From the NCBI GenBank assembly GCA_905116865.2, contig CAJHNH020008568.1:400125-464124 (forward strand): a DNA stretch of 64,000 nt, in the 5' to 3' direction. The notes under the pieces are model-generated. The model ran no database searches and was not told where the DNA came from. It worked only from the letters and a program-made list of their open reading frames with translations. This document shows positions 1 through 13,587 of this stretch, one piece after another. A program made the translations under genes and the position numbers. How positions within the stretch are numbered: position 1 is the stretch's first letter; every line of letters begins with the position of its first letter. The DNA comes from Candidula unifasciata. Lineage: Eukaryota; Mollusca; Gastropoda; Stylommatophora; Geomitridae.

Positions 1-45
1 ATGTATGTATGTATGTATGTATGTATGTATGTATGTATGTATGTA

Positions 46-94
<49 letters not shown>

Positions 95-212
95 ATGTAT
101 GTATGTATGTATGTATGTATGTATGTATGTATGTATGTATGTATGTATGTATGTATGTATGTATGTATGTATGTATGTATGTATGTATGTATGTATGTAT
201 GTATGTGTGTAT
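1..212. repeat. (ATGT)n tetranucleotide array with a GT interruption
   Basis: Uninterrupted ATGT units from the first base of the window, with a pure GT stretch near 51-78. The array is cut by the window edge, so its full length is unknown. It ends about 10 bases before a LINE C-terminal remnant. Open frames across it (MYVC repeats) are repeat artefacts. Confidence 0.97.
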
Positions 213-221
213 CGCAGTCAA

Positions 222-668
222 GGTCAATATTTACATATCACTATATTGTCTATTTTCTCATGCGGGTGTGAGAGTTGGACTCTCGCTGGGGAAATGAAAG
301 GATGCTTCAAGCTTTCGAATGTAAATGCTATAGACTCATTTTACAAATTAGTTATTTAGAATACAAAACTAATAAATATGTCAGAGACAAAATATACGAA
401 TTTGCGGGGGACATCAGGAGCTTTTTTTGCAGTGGTGAAACGTCGCAAACTAGCTTGGACATGATTCCATTGCAAAGACTGTACTTCAAGGAATATTAGG
501 GGTAGTTGAAGAAGAGAAGGCAAAGAAGAATCTGAAATGACAACATCAAGAAATTGACAGGACTAAGTTATCATACACTTACTTATTCATCAAGCGACAG
601 AGAAAGGTGGCGGGTTTTATGTGCTAGTGATTCTGTCATCAATACACCTCTATGACCCTAATGGGTCA
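222..668 (+). pseudogene. RTE-like LINE reverse transcriptase C-terminal remnant
   Basis: Translated pieces in different plus-strand frames match, in order, the C-terminal region of RTE-like endonuclease/reverse transcriptases: CESWTL (about 267-284), then FECKCYRLILQISYLEYKTN (about 316-375), then KRRKLAW (about 442-462), then a basic segment near 505-560. The order is right but the frame changes several times, so this is a dead 3' fragment. The segment after 600 resembles the usual 3' end of such elements. The 5' side stops at the (ATGT)n array; the catalytic RT core is absent. Family assignment is from recalled motifs, not a search. Confidence 0.75.
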
Positions 669-1140
669 AGGGTTATGTTATATTATGTCATTTAGTGGTA
701 CATTTAGCAAGTAGACTTTACTCATATTCCAAATGAGTTTTGATAGACTTTTTCACCCATGCGTTTGTGGGCGGGCTGACGAGAACCAGAAAGGACACAC
801 CTCTGCAGAGTTGCCACTTTGGATCTTCTATATCCAAATGTAGATCTTTTTTTCATTGCATTTAGATACTGTTTTTTTTTTTTTTGACATTTAGATCGTA
901 AATATGCTTTTCATATGGAGTTAGATATTTTATAGATTTTTTTCTTTCATTGTCAATTTAATAATTACTGTGTAAAATATTTACTACAATATTTTTGATT
1001 TGGTCTGGCACGTACTTTGTGACAACTGCCATTACTTGAACTTTGAACTCTCACTGGGGTCAACGCACAAATATCTAGCAGTCCAAGGTCATAGACTAGA
1101 TGCTGAATTTAAATCCAAGACCTTCAGGGCCAACCTGCAC
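669..1140. other. AT-rich stretch, nothing recognised
   Basis: Contains T-rich runs (for example 874-885) but no motif, tRNA-like head or coding remnant that I can identify. Confidence 0.4.
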
Positions 1141-1141
1141 A

Positions 1142-1194
<53 letters not shown>
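1141..1194. repeat. (GT)n microsatellite
   Basis: About 26 consecutive GT units after CACACAC. The next 350 bases (1195-1546) hold no recognised feature. Confidence 0.95.
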
Positions 1195-1197
<3 letters not shown>

Positions 1198-1546
1198 GTT
1201 CTGAAAAGTTCACTCAGAGAGTACACGTGATTATCCGTGTCATTGTCCGGATGCTAGAAGGTCATCTCTAGCCAAGGCCTACATCCAAATCTCTGCTAAA
1301 TCCCAGCTGCACATTAGGGGGATTATCTTGCTGACATTAAAGTGCACGCTTCCCCGTCGGGAGGTGATGTTTGTGCGCAGTCCAAGTCTCAAAGATGGTA
1401 GAGACCAAAAGGGCGACGTTATCAGTATCACATCAAATCTGTTTCATCATGTAGCAGGTCCTTTCCAGAACGTCGCACCAATCACAGTCTGCTTTAAAAA
1501 AAATTTTTTTTTAAAAATCGGTCTGAAGCTTTTACATTTGTTTCTA

Positions 1547-1680
1547 TAGCGAGGTGCACATACTGTTTGGAGCTGATAGGTTCGATTTCTGGTCCTATAA
1601 CTATAGCTTTCGATTGTTACGTTGTCAAGTGTGTCCTTCTATCTTTGTACTTTTTTTATGAGTGCAGATCATGACACTGT
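1547..1680 (+). mobile_element. SINE-H copy (tRNA-like head, degenerate)
   Basis: GATAGGTTCGATTTCTGG resembles a Pol III B box, followed by TAACTATAGCTTTC and a pyrimidine-rich tail ending TATGAGTGCAG. The same order of blocks recurs at about 19050-19165 (GACAGGTTCAATTCCCGG, then TAACTATAGCTTTC, then TATGAGTGCCG). The two copies define a short dispersed family that I do not recognise by name. Confidence 0.6.
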
Positions 1681-1682
1681 TT

Positions 1683-1895
1683 ATTATATATATATATATA
1701 TATAATATATATATATATAATATATATATATATATAGATTATATATATATATATATATAATATATATATATATATATTATACACACACACATAATGTACG
1801 CGTCTGCATGCTCACGTGGGAATGTATACATACGTGTCTGAATACACATATTTATATGTATTCATACATACACACACACACACACACACACACAC
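1683..1895. repeat. (AT)n and (CA)n microsatellite cluster
   Basis: Alternating AT blocks from 1684 to 1782, then CA stretches at 1783-1792 and 1869-1894. A SINE-A copy starts within a few bases of the last CA unit. Confidence 0.93.
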
Positions 1896-1901
1896 TCAAG
1901 A

Positions 1902-2032
1902 AAGCCACAGTGGTACAGTGACCATACGCTCGCCTGTGGGTCGGAAGGCCACGCGTTCAGAGCCGGACATTTTTTTATATTTTTTTATAATGACCATAGA
2001 TCCCAGGTCGATGCAGTCTGAAATGGGAACTA
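1902..2032 (+). mobile_element. SINE-A copy, head and core
   Basis: GCCACAGTGGTACAGTG followed by CGCTCGCCTGTGGGTCGG resembles a tRNA-like Pol III head. The core AATGACCATAGATCCCAGG-TCGA follows. The same head-core-tail order occurs in at least 14 places in the window. The copy is 3'-truncated. Confidence 0.75.
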
Positions 2033-2407
2033 GTGTTGTATTTAATAGACACTATAATTGTCACCATTTCGTGTTATCTGCACTTTGGTTACTAGTTTCG
2101 GTCTTTGTTTTCTGTGTGTGAAACAAAACAAAAAAAAAAGTGAGCAAACAAGAGCGTCCAAGAGAAACCCTTTAATGAACATTGTTGAAAGAGGCTAACG
2201 GTGCTGCATAAGATTCCGTCCATGATAACAAAGGGACTGTACATGACAGCCAATAATGGAGGACTGAACAATGCCTTCTATGTGAAGTATAACGGCAGAC
2301 AGAATCCTGCTACTGCAGATGTTGATGATGTTGATGACATGGAGTCAGGGAAAATTTGGACAACGATTTTCCGCTTGGATGGGGATTCAAACATCTGACT
2401 ATAGTGG
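2033..2407. other. Unassigned stretch with a small open frame
   Basis: A 65-codon open frame on the plus strand at 2201-2398 contains an acidic DVDDVDD segment. I recognise no family and see no clear splice signals, so I do not call it a gene. Confidence 0.3.
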
Positions 2408-3045
2408 TAGTGGGTACGTCTGCTGTTAACCAGATATAGTGTTAACCTGATATAGTGTTAACCTGATTTAGTGTTAACCTGATATAGTGTTAACCTGATA
2501 TAGTGTGGTCACCTGCTACTCCTTTTCAACTTGCTATACCATTAACCTGCTATACTGTTAACCTACTATACTGTTAACCTGATATACTATTAACCTGCTA
2601 TACCATAAGCCTGCTATACTGTTAACTTGTTACACCCTTAATGCTATTCTATGAACCTGCTTTACTTTTAACCTGCTATAACATGCTATACTGTTAGCGT
2701 GCTGTGCTTGTAATGTCCTAAACTGGTACCCTGCTATACCGTTAACCTGTTGTAATATTTACACGCTACATTGTTAACCTGCCATACTGTCAATCTTCTA
2801 TATTGTTAACCTGCTATACTGTTAACCGGCTACACTGTTAACATGCCAAACTGTTGCCCTGTTAAACCGTAAACCTGCTATACAGTTAACCTGCTATACT
2901 GTTAACCTGTTACACTGTTAACCTGCTATACTGTTAACCTGCTATACTGTCACCTGCTACACTGTTTACCAGCTACACTGTTAGCCTGCTATAATGTTAA
3001 CCTGCTACACTGTTAACCTTCTATACTGTTAACCTGCTATGTTTT
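2408..3045. repeat. 16-bp minisatellite, unit TTAACCTGCTATACTG
   Basis: About 38 degenerate tandem units. Early units read TTAACCTGATATAGTG; later ones read TTAACCTGCTATACTG. The substitutions are scattered, which suggests an old array. No coding potential. Confidence 0.95.
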
Positions 3046-3268
3046 AACCTATTTAAAAATACACACGTACCAACACACGCACAAAACATATAGACACAAC
3101 ATTTAAATTTAACAGCAGCAGAAAACTGGACAGGAAGATAGATGGGGTTTTAAAGAAGAAAGATGAGAGTATCACGACATGGCAATCAAGTTGTCTTAAA
3201 AGGGAATTAACTCATGAAGCAAACTGATTATAATTTACATGATAAAAAGCCAATGCGAACGTGTTTTC

Positions 3269-3284
3269 GGTGGTGGTGGTGGTG

Positions 3285-3356
<72 letters not shown>
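3269..3356. repeat. (GGT)n(GT)n microsatellite
   Basis: Six GGT units run into interrupted GT units with three GTTTGT breaks. Poly-histidine and VC open frames here are artefacts. Confidence 0.95.
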
Positions 3357-3358
<2 letters not shown>

Positions 3359-3483
3359 AAGAGGAGGGGGAGAATATTGTTAGTCCAAACAAACAGGACA
3401 GATGGAAGGGAAGAGATGAAGAGGGCGGGAGCGGCGGCACAAGGAAAACACTGGGGTAGTGATACTCTCTTCTTCTTCAGAGG

Positions 3484-3720
3484 TGTCCGGTCATTCGCTT
3501 AATCAAATGTAGGCCACAAACAGGGATGTCGCTTCCGACGCCTCTCAAGATTTTCCAGAACTTAGTTGCCAGCTCCACTGGGTGTCACTACATGTGGTTT
3601 CGCAGTTCCTCCAGGAGAGGACAGTGTTGCAAGACGTCTTCTGAGGTCTGTTCTGCTCGAAGACACTGGCAGAGGGCTGTTTGGCTCATACTTAATTTAT
3701 ATGCGTGTATATTGTCTGTA
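3484..3720 (-). pseudogene. Non-LTR retroelement C-terminal remnant with a decayed zinc knuckle
   Basis: The minus-strand translation contains CQCLRAEQTSEDVLQHCP followed by LLEELRNHMW and WKILRG. This matches the C-terminal zinc-knuckle region of retrotransposon polyproteins, where the usual motif is CxC-x6-EHVLxxCP. Histidine is replaced by aspartate (EDVL), so one metal ligand appears lost. A better preserved relative on the plus strand at 32.8 kb reads QTGPQTPEHIPQICP. Upstream reading to about 3840 is weak. Confidence 0.65.
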
Positions 3721-5428
<1,708 letters not shown>

Positions 5429-5796
5429 TCATATACACATATACATGCAAACAAATTACTTTTCTATATCCATGTAATCGTTCATCTGTATCTTTCGCAC
5501 AGTTATATTCCCACTTTTCTGTCCATATATAACCCCTTACCATTCGCCAACATACGCACTCGTCTTTGTGTATCTACACATGCTCATATCTATGCACCCA
5601 TCATACTTACATTACCTCCCTTACTCCAGGGTGTCCGGACTGACCATCTGATCTGTTCTTTCTACTGTCCTGAGTTGATCTTTATCCTGGACTATTTAGT
5701 TTTGGTTTGCTTTAATTAGGTATTGTTAAACTAGTTTTTGGATGTCTTTTTTGCTATCCACCATTAGACATTTATTTGCAGTTATCTGTTGTTTGC

Positions 5797-6165
5797 GTTT
5801 TAGAAAATACACCTTAATGGGTTTCCTCTCCAATTTGTATTTATAGTGCAGTTGATCATATAATGTTCTATTGTATTATCCTGAAAGCAATCCAGACATA
5901 GTGGAGATGTAAATTTCTCTGCATGCCATCCTAACCTAGCTCTCCATAATAGTTTGTTTGCTGGGATTTTCAGTTTGTCCCGTACCTGTGTGTTAAGGCT
6001 GGACTCTTTAAGGTTGTTGTAGGCATCTCTGCCTTTAGTGCTCATCTGCCATTGGAGTTTCCCCATTTTAATGATATGTCTTTTAATTATGCTATTCCTT
6101 TCAGTTTTTCCGAGTCCTACTTCAACTAAAGCATCACATTTAGTTCTTTTTTTGGCTGATTCAGT
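5797..6165 (-). pseudogene. Non-LTR retroelement C-terminal remnant with CxxC-H-C knuckle
   Basis: The minus-strand frame reads VEVGLGKTERNSIIKRHI, then KLQWQMSTKGRDAYNNLK, then CLDCFQDNTIEHYMINC. The last block has the spacing C-x2-C-x6-H-x4-C seen in the terminal zinc knuckles of R1/Jockey/I-type retrotransposon ORFs. The STKGR block just upstream is also typical of that region. The frame is open for about 120 codons, so decay is modest. Its upstream side ends exactly where the 15-bp minisatellite begins. No RT core is present. Confidence 0.65.
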
Positions 6166-6424
6166 GAATCAAAACCCAGTGAATCAAAACCCAGTGAATC
6201 AAAACCCAGTGAATCAAAACCCAGTGAATCAAAACCCAGTGAATCAAAACCCAGTGAATCAAAACCCAGTGAATCAAAACCCAGTGAATCAAAACCCAGT
6301 GAATCAAAACCCAGTGAATCAAAACCCAGTGAATCAAAACCCAGTGAATCAAAACCCAGTGAATCAAAACCAGTGAATCAAAACCCAGTGAATCAAAACC
6401 CAGTGAATCAAAACCAGTGAATCA
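6166..6424. repeat. 15-bp minisatellite, unit GTGAATCAAAACCCA
   Basis: About 17 nearly identical 15-bp units. The last few have lost one C. Because the unit is a multiple of three it is open on both strands (NQNPV one way, HWVLI the other). The near-identity implies recent expansion. It abuts a retroelement ORF remnant. Confidence 0.97.
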
Positions 6425-6599
6425 AAGCGCAATTACGTCAGCCTGTCAAGCAATGGAATTCCATACTAAAAATAGAACCCTCTTTATAAATAGAGGTCAA
6501 CTGAAAGACGATCACGAAAGATACAAAGTCGTCAATTCACCGTGCCCTCAAACTAGGAAGCCCATCAATTTTAGGAATTTTACTATATATAACACCTTC

Positions 6600-7040
6600 T
6601 CATCACTCAGAAGGTCCTTTTCGGAACGTCGCTCTCTTCACAGCAGACCTGAAAATCTCTCTTTCTCTAGCCGATTCTCTAACCCTAAAATCTTTCATAG
6701 TCAGCGCATTTTCAATGTCATGTATCCACCTTGGTAGAAGTCGGCCTCTGCACCCACCAAGCCGTTCTCTCCAGGCCACTATGCCGCTTGACATGTCCAA
6801 AATATCCTAGCTTTCCCGAGAGGATGTTGTTTACAAGCCAGTTCTCCTTGATGTTCAGGTCGTGCGTGATGTCGACATTTTTTCTTCTTCTGGGTCCACT
6901 GTATTCTAAAAACCTGTCTGTCGTATTTCAGTTCAAAAGCTGCGATTTTCTTCTTCAAAGACTGAGTGAGAGTCCATGCCTCGCATCCATGTTGCCCCGG
7001 AAAAGATGCATGATCTCAAAGCTTGAACTTTAACTTGCCT
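6600..7040 (-). pseudogene. RTE-like LINE C-terminal remnant
   Basis: Minus-strand pieces read RWIHDIENALTMKDFRVRES and then EIFRSAVKRATFRKG at 6603-6710. In adjacent frames at 6750-6830 there is a FGHV-like segment. This is the typical order at the C terminus of RTE-like reverse transcriptases. Frames are broken between blocks. The 5' part of the element is missing on the right side, where a foldback element begins at about 7081. Confidence 0.65.
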
Positions 7041-7080
7041 GCAGGTGCTTAGCCAAGACCGTCCTCATTTGACGAGCCAT

Positions 7081-7216
7081 GCTGCTGACATCACCAACCC
7101 GGGCTAAAGATACACCATGTTGCTGACGTCATCAAACCGGGATAACAATACGTGAAACGTATCATGGTGATGACGTGAAACGTATCGTTAGCTCGGTTTG
7201 GTGACGTCATCACCAT
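7081..7216. mobile_element. Foldback element with paired CRE octamers
   Basis: The left arm (7116-7160) and right arm (7180-7216) are near reverse complements: CATCAAACCGGGATAACA pairs with TGTTAGCTCGGTTTGGTG-like sequence. Each arm holds TGACGTCA (7124-7131 and 7202-7209). A third, diverged arm copy lies at 7081-7115. A related foldback is at 33.1-33.5 kb. No transposase; likely a nonautonomous or hairpin element. Confidence 0.6.
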
Positions 7217-7933
7217 GACCCGTCAGATAGAGACGGGCTTGGCTAACCCATAGGTTCTTCGTGCAAGTCTTCTTCTGACTTCTTTTGTGCAGTCGCCATT
7301 GTTGTTCATTACTGAGCCTAAATATTTGTAAGAATATTTTCCTTACACTTTTCAATTACCTTCTTGCAAGTTATTGTTGTAAAGTGTATGTCTGTAACAC
7401 ACTGCCCCGCTGGCGAGTTGGAATCAATAGCCAGTTCCCTGAGAATACAAGGTCTCTCGGAGTTTGACCAAGTTCTATTCCGACAAATTGAAATCGTAAA
7501 TAGAACTGACCGTAAGTGGAATTTAAATTTTCAACACTATATTTATCCAAACAGGTTCAGATCATTATTGTACATAATGCGAACAAAATATCGTATGTAC
7601 TCTGTTTCACGTAATGTAAATAAAAAAATAGAATCTGAAATTACTACTGTTATTTATTTATTTGTTGTGGTCGTCAGCGCGGATGGTGCGTAAGCCGCAC
7701 AGGTAGCAAGTCGAGACGGTGTACATGAACCTAATATAACTAGAAAGTCATTTCACTGGACCCCACAGGACAATAGAGACAAAGACTAAAAAAAAAAAAA
7801 AAAAAGATAGGAAACTAGAGAAAGAGACTAATGACAGCTGCGTGGAATGTTAAATATTGTGACAGTTAGGTGAGAGGTAGTTAGGGATCTCTATTCCAAA
7901 GTGAGGATAAATGACAAAAGAACAAGTAGTTAA
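7217..7933. other. Unassigned stretch
   Basis: No family signature recognised. It contains a poly-A run at about 7788-7805, which could be a retroposon tail, but I see no body or target duplication attached to it. Confidence 0.35.
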
Positions 7934-7964
<31 letters not shown>

Positions 7965-9066
7965 TGTATGTATGTATGTATGTATGTATGTATGTATGTA
8001 TGTATGTATGTATGTATGTATGTATGTATGTATGTATGTATGTATGTATGTGTATGTATGTATGTATGTATGTATGTATGTATGTATGTATGTATGTATG
8101 TATGTATGTATGTATGTATGTATGTATGTATGTATGTATGTATGTATGTATGTATGTATGTATGTATGTATGTATGTATGTATGTATGTATGTATGTATG
8201 TATGTATGTATGTATGTATGTATGTATGTATGTATGTATGTATGTATGTATGTATGTATGTATGTATGTATGTATGTATGTATGTATGTATGTATGTATG
8301 TATGTATGTATGTATGTATGTATGTATGTATGTATGTATGTATGTATGTATGTATGTATGTATGTATGTATGTATGTATGTATGTATGTATGTATGTATG
8401 TATGTATGTATGTATGTATGTATGTATGTATGTATGTATGTATGTATGTATGTATGTATGTATGTATGTATGTATGTATGTATGTATGTATGTATGTATG
8501 TATGTATGTATGTATGTATGTATGTATGTATGTATGTATGTATGTATGTATGTATGTATGTATGTATGTATGTATGTATGTATGTATGTATGTATGTATG
8601 TATGTATGTATGTATGTATGTATGTATGTATGTATGTATGTATGTATGTATGTATGTATGTATGTATGTATGTATGTATGTATGTATGTATGTATGTATG
8701 TATGTATGTATGTATGTATGTATGTATGTATGTATGTATGTATGTATGTATGTATGTATGTATGTATGTATGTATGTATGTATGTATGTATGTATGTATG
8801 TATGTATGTATGTATGTATGTATGTATGTATGTATGTATGTATGTATGTATGTATGTATGTATGTATGTATGTATGTATGTATGTATGTATGTATGTATG
8901 TATGTATGTATGTATGTATGTATGTATGTATGTATGTATGTATGTATGTATGTATGTATGTATGTATGTATGTATGTATGTATGTATGTATGTATGTATG
9001 TATGTATGTATGTATGTATGTATGTATGTATGTATGTATGTATGTATGTATGTGTGTGTGTGTGTA

Positions 9067-9097
<31 letters not shown>

Positions 9098-9144
9098 ATG
9101 TATGTATGTATGTATGTATGTGTGTGTGTGTGTGTATGTATGTA
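7934..9144. repeat. 1.2-kb (TATG)n array
   Basis: About 300 TATG units, with only a one-unit phase slip near 8050 and GT-rich interruptions at 9051-9080 and 9120-9134. Open frames of more than 400 codons on both strands are artefacts of a stop-free 4-bp repeat. Confidence 0.98.
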
Positions 9145-9740
9145 CAATACTGAACACGCCTTAGCAGCTGAAACAAACAAATGAGCTATAGATTAATACG
9201 GCCAAGGTTAGGAAAGGAAAATCTTGCGCGAAAACGGAATGATATATTCCCAAAATACAAAAAAATGTCATCTCATTTTATCCACTTTTTCCACCCATTA
9301 GACATTTGCTCTTTCACGTTGTTCATACAATAATGAACTGATCTGAATTATTACCCCTGTATAAATATTTAATTAGTTCAATTTTATTTGTACTTCCTGT
9401 CATCAACTGACGGATAATGTTGTTGACTTATATTCTTTAGGTATTTATTTTACATCCGTCATAATATGTTTGATTAGGAACACGATTTAAAGAAGGTTAC
9501 GAGACCTAAAGTGTTTGCGAAATTTGCACAAATTAATGCTGTTTTTGATAAGTCAGTTGTTTATTATGTTTACTGGCGTGATTAGAGATTATGTTGTCCT
9601 GAAATGTTTTTGTTCGTCTCAAGTAGATTTAGTTATACCTTGACTAACGAAATCAATTCGTCCAAGACTGTGTTTCGAATAGTTCGGAGCACAAAACCCA
9701 AATTGCTAATAATCTGACGGGAAATCGCTTAATCCATTCT

Positions 9741-9824
<84 letters not shown>

Positions 9825-10257
9825 CTATACACACACACAAACATACACTAACACACACAAAACTCACACAGACAGACAATAATCATTAAATCATTAAAAT
9901 AAAAATGAAAACGTATCCTCTCACGTAAATGAAACAATAAAAGGGTCCACAGTGAGGAGGAGCATCATGAGGCAGTAAAGATGAATACATTTCCATTAAC
10001 TTACTACATCAAATCTTTGGTTATCCATGATACACATGTATGGAGTATACAAATCACCACCTTCCAGTAAATTTAAAAAAAAATCCAGTCATCATTGGCT
10101 TCCTTCCGTTTATTTGGCGAGGAGGGTTTTAAGAACAGATATAGCGTTGTCTGCGTCTGTCGTTTCATTAAGAGCCTTCTAAAATGATTAATGACATTGT
10201 CATATAAGACATTGGTGACTTTGGAAACAACAGTTTGATTTGGAAGCCCTTTAGGTA
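9145..10257. other. AT-rich stretch with a (CT)n(AC)n microsatellite
   Basis: A CT run of about 32 units at 9744-9808 passes into AC units to 9825. The rest shows no coding or transposon signature that I can identify. Confidence 0.5.
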
Positions 10258-10462
10258 AGTTGTACCCCCCTTCAGGACATCACACAATCGATAAACACCC
10301 GGAGACACAAAGTGCCACCATGCGAATGAGGATCACCCGTGGAGACGTCTATGAAACCCCGTTCAGCCGTTTAGGCCAAATTTCAAGCCCGGCTATATTA
10401 AGTGCCCCGGCAAAAGCCAGGCTGGGGCTTCGAAATAACTAAAATTTGCTTCCCAGAAGGGC
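10258..10462 (+). mobile_element. Family B copy (old, diverged)
   Basis: Contains the family B blocks in order: GGACATCACACAATCGATAA, GACACAAAGTGCCACCATG, a CCCGTGGAGA block, then CAAAAGCCAGGCTGGGGCTT. It lacks the (TGAC)n start seen in younger copies and shows many substitutions. I see no target duplication. Confidence 0.75.
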
Positions 10463-11199
10463 CTTTTGTTTACTAAATGTTCTAGTTCACCCCAATGCTG
10501 CAAGATTTCTTTGGGCCAATTTTTATTTTTTATTTTTAGGATTGCTAAGCTTCTGTTGCTGTCTTCTTTTTCTTTTTCTGAAAACATTAGCTTTCATCCC
10601 TCATCACTTTCTTTTTGTTGTCCTGTTCGGTTCTCAACTCTGTAGCTCTTCAGTGGTCAGCTCAATGTTCTGCTCCTCAACCAGCTCCTCTATGTCTGCT
10701 TCATCAACTTCTAAACCTATGGTCTCGCCCAGGGAGACAACTGTATCTGCAATGTCAATGTCGCTCTTAGGTCCCTTCAATGAGCAGCCAGTCAGTCACA
10801 CTTTGTGCAGCATGCGTCGCACACACCACTTTTTGGGTCGTTTTCCAGATAATGCGACATTTAGAGCAGTTTGAAATCTGATGCCTCCAAGTACATACTT
10901 TTTATTTAAAATACAATACAACTCTGATTAACCGTCTCCCTCCAGACGGATAAACGAATAGATGGATAACAGAAATCTCTTAAACAGATGTAAAGTAACG
11001 TGGTTTCACTGCGGTCTTGGGACGAAAATTTAAATAAAATCTTTTAAAAGTTCATGTTGTGTTTAATTTAGAAAAAAAAAAAAAAAAAAAAATAAGAACA
11101 AACTTCTATAAAATTACAGAAATGTATTGAAATAGTATAATAAACCTTCGTTACTTTGAAACACTCACTTCAAGCCGCACACAATACGGTGTAAGAGAA
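10463..11199. other. Unassigned stretch with poly-A
   Basis: A poly-A run of about 22 lies at 11069-11091. A plus-strand open frame at 10446-10874 is serine-rich and hydrophobic with no recognised domain. Confidence 0.35.
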
Positions 11200-11717
11200 A
11201 TCTCTTGACAATTTTTAAGATGTCTTTTGATATTCACAAATTTTTAGACGATGGCGGTAACCGACACTGACGGTTAAACGAATGATGGTTAATCGAAGTT
11301 TTTGTACAAACGAAATATACATTTTCCGAAACATTGGGATGTCTTTTTTAAGTAAGGTGTCTGTTTTGTTTGTTGGTCCTATGCCGCCACCACCACGCTC
11401 CATAAACACACGACAGGGTAGCACAAGTTTTCGAACCACGTCGAGAAACAAATCGGACGATTTTTCACGAAAGCACAAGCGAACGTCAGCTGCCATATCC
11501 TTGTCAGAAGCGATTTTGTTTCCCTTGAGATGTTCCTTGGTTTTTGGAAAAAAGTCACAAGGTGCCAAGCCGGGACTATATGCTGGTTGCGTGAAAATGT
11601 CGTCAACGTTGAGCGTTCCAATGTCTACTCACGTGTGAAGCAGCATTGTCTTGTTGAAGAACAGAGGTTTTACCAGGCGGATATAGCTGCAGAACTGTGG
11701 CTACGGTAATACTGTCA
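11200..11717 (-). pseudogene. Mariner-like transposase C-terminal remnant
   Basis: Minus-strand translation gives QQDNAASHVSRH (about 11640-11680), which carries the second catalytic Asp, then in another frame an APCDFF segment with the third Asp, then PKTKEHLKGNKIASDKDM and FREKSSDLFLDVVRKLVL. This is the order of mariner transposases around the D34D motif. One frameshift separates the DNAASH and APCDFF blocks. The coding sequence is cut at 11718 by the giant CATA array. The N-terminal DNA-binding half is not found on the far side of the array. Confidence 0.75.
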
Positions 11718-11885
11718 ACATACACACACACACATGCATACATACATACATACATACGCACGCACACAAGCACGCACGCACGCAGGCAGGCACCCACCCA
11801 AACATACATGCATACATAGATACATACATACATACATACATACATACATACATACATACATACATACATACATACATACATACAT

Positions 11886-11918
<33 letters not shown>

Positions 11919-11978
11919 AACATACATAATACATACATACATACATACATACATACATACATACATACATACATACAT

Positions 11979-12051
<73 letters not shown>

Positions 12052-13551
12052 TACATACATACATACATACATACATACATACATACATACATACATACAT
12101 ACATACATACATACATACATACATACATACATACATACATACATACATACATACATACATACATACATACATACATACATACATACATACATACATACAT
12201 ACATACATACATACATACATACATACATACATACATACATACATACATACATACATACATACATACATACATACATACATACATACATACATACATACAT
12301 ACATACATACATACATACATACATACATACATACATACATACATACATACATACATACATACATACATACATACATACATACATACATACATACATACAT
12401 ACATACATACATACATACATACATACATACATACATACATACATACATACATACATACATACATACATACATACATACATACATACATACATACATACAT
12501 ACATACATACATACATACATACATACATACATACATACATACATACATACATACATACATACATACATACATACATACATACATACATACATACATACAT
12601 ACATACATACATACATACATACATACATACATACATACATACATACATACATACATACATACATACATACATACATGCATGCATGCATGCATGCATGCAT
12701 GCATGCATGCATACATGCATACATACATACATACATACATACATACATACATACATACATACATACATACATACATACATACATACATACATACATACAT
12801 ACATACATACATACATACGTATGTATACATACATATATATATATGTATACATACATACATACATACATACATACATACATACATACATACATACATACAT
12901 ACATACATACATACATACATACATACATACGTACGTACGTACATACATACATACATACATACATACATACATACATACATACATACATACATACATACAT
13001 ACATACATACATACATACATACATACATACATACATACATACATACATACATACATACATACATACATACATACATACATACATACATACATACATACAT
13101 ACATACATACATACATACATACATACATACATACATACATACATACATACATACATACATACATACATACATACATACATACATACATACATACATACAT
13201 ACATACATACATACATACATACATACATACATACATACATACATACATACATACATACATACATACATACATACATACATACATACATACATACATACAT
13301 ACATACATACATACATACATACATACATACATACATACATACATACATACATACATACATACATACATACATACATGCATGCATGCATGCATGCATGCAT
13401 GCATGCATACATACATACATACATACATACATACATACATACATACATACATACATACATACATACATACATACATACATACGTATGTATACATACATAT
13501 ATATATACATACATACATACATACATACATACGTATGTATACATACATATA

Positions 13552-13557
<6 letters not shown>
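11718..13557. repeat. (CATA)n half of a giant strand-switching array
   Basis: About 1.8 kb of CATA units, with CA interruptions at 11902-11918 and 11996-12046, and GCAT blocks at 12673-12712 and 13375-13406. Islands reading ACGTATGTATACATACATAT occur at about 12816, 13481 and 13531. The segment between the GCAT block and the first island recurs about 0.66-0.70 kb later. Confidence 0.97.

Positions 13558-13587
<30 letters not shown>

Noticed and set aside
6038..6376. NQNPV-repeat protein
   Set aside because: A 15-bp minisatellite is open in both directions. There is no supporting upstream coding sequence on the plus strand.
6166..6424. CRISPR-like regular repeats
   Set aside because: The units are directly tandem with no unique spacers. 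This is a minisatellite in an animal genome.
7850..9184. Open frames of over 400 codons on both strands (MYVC and YIHT repeats)
   Set aside because: They follow from a stop-free 4-bp repeat read in any frame. No flanking coding sequence or start context; the frames exist equally on both strands.
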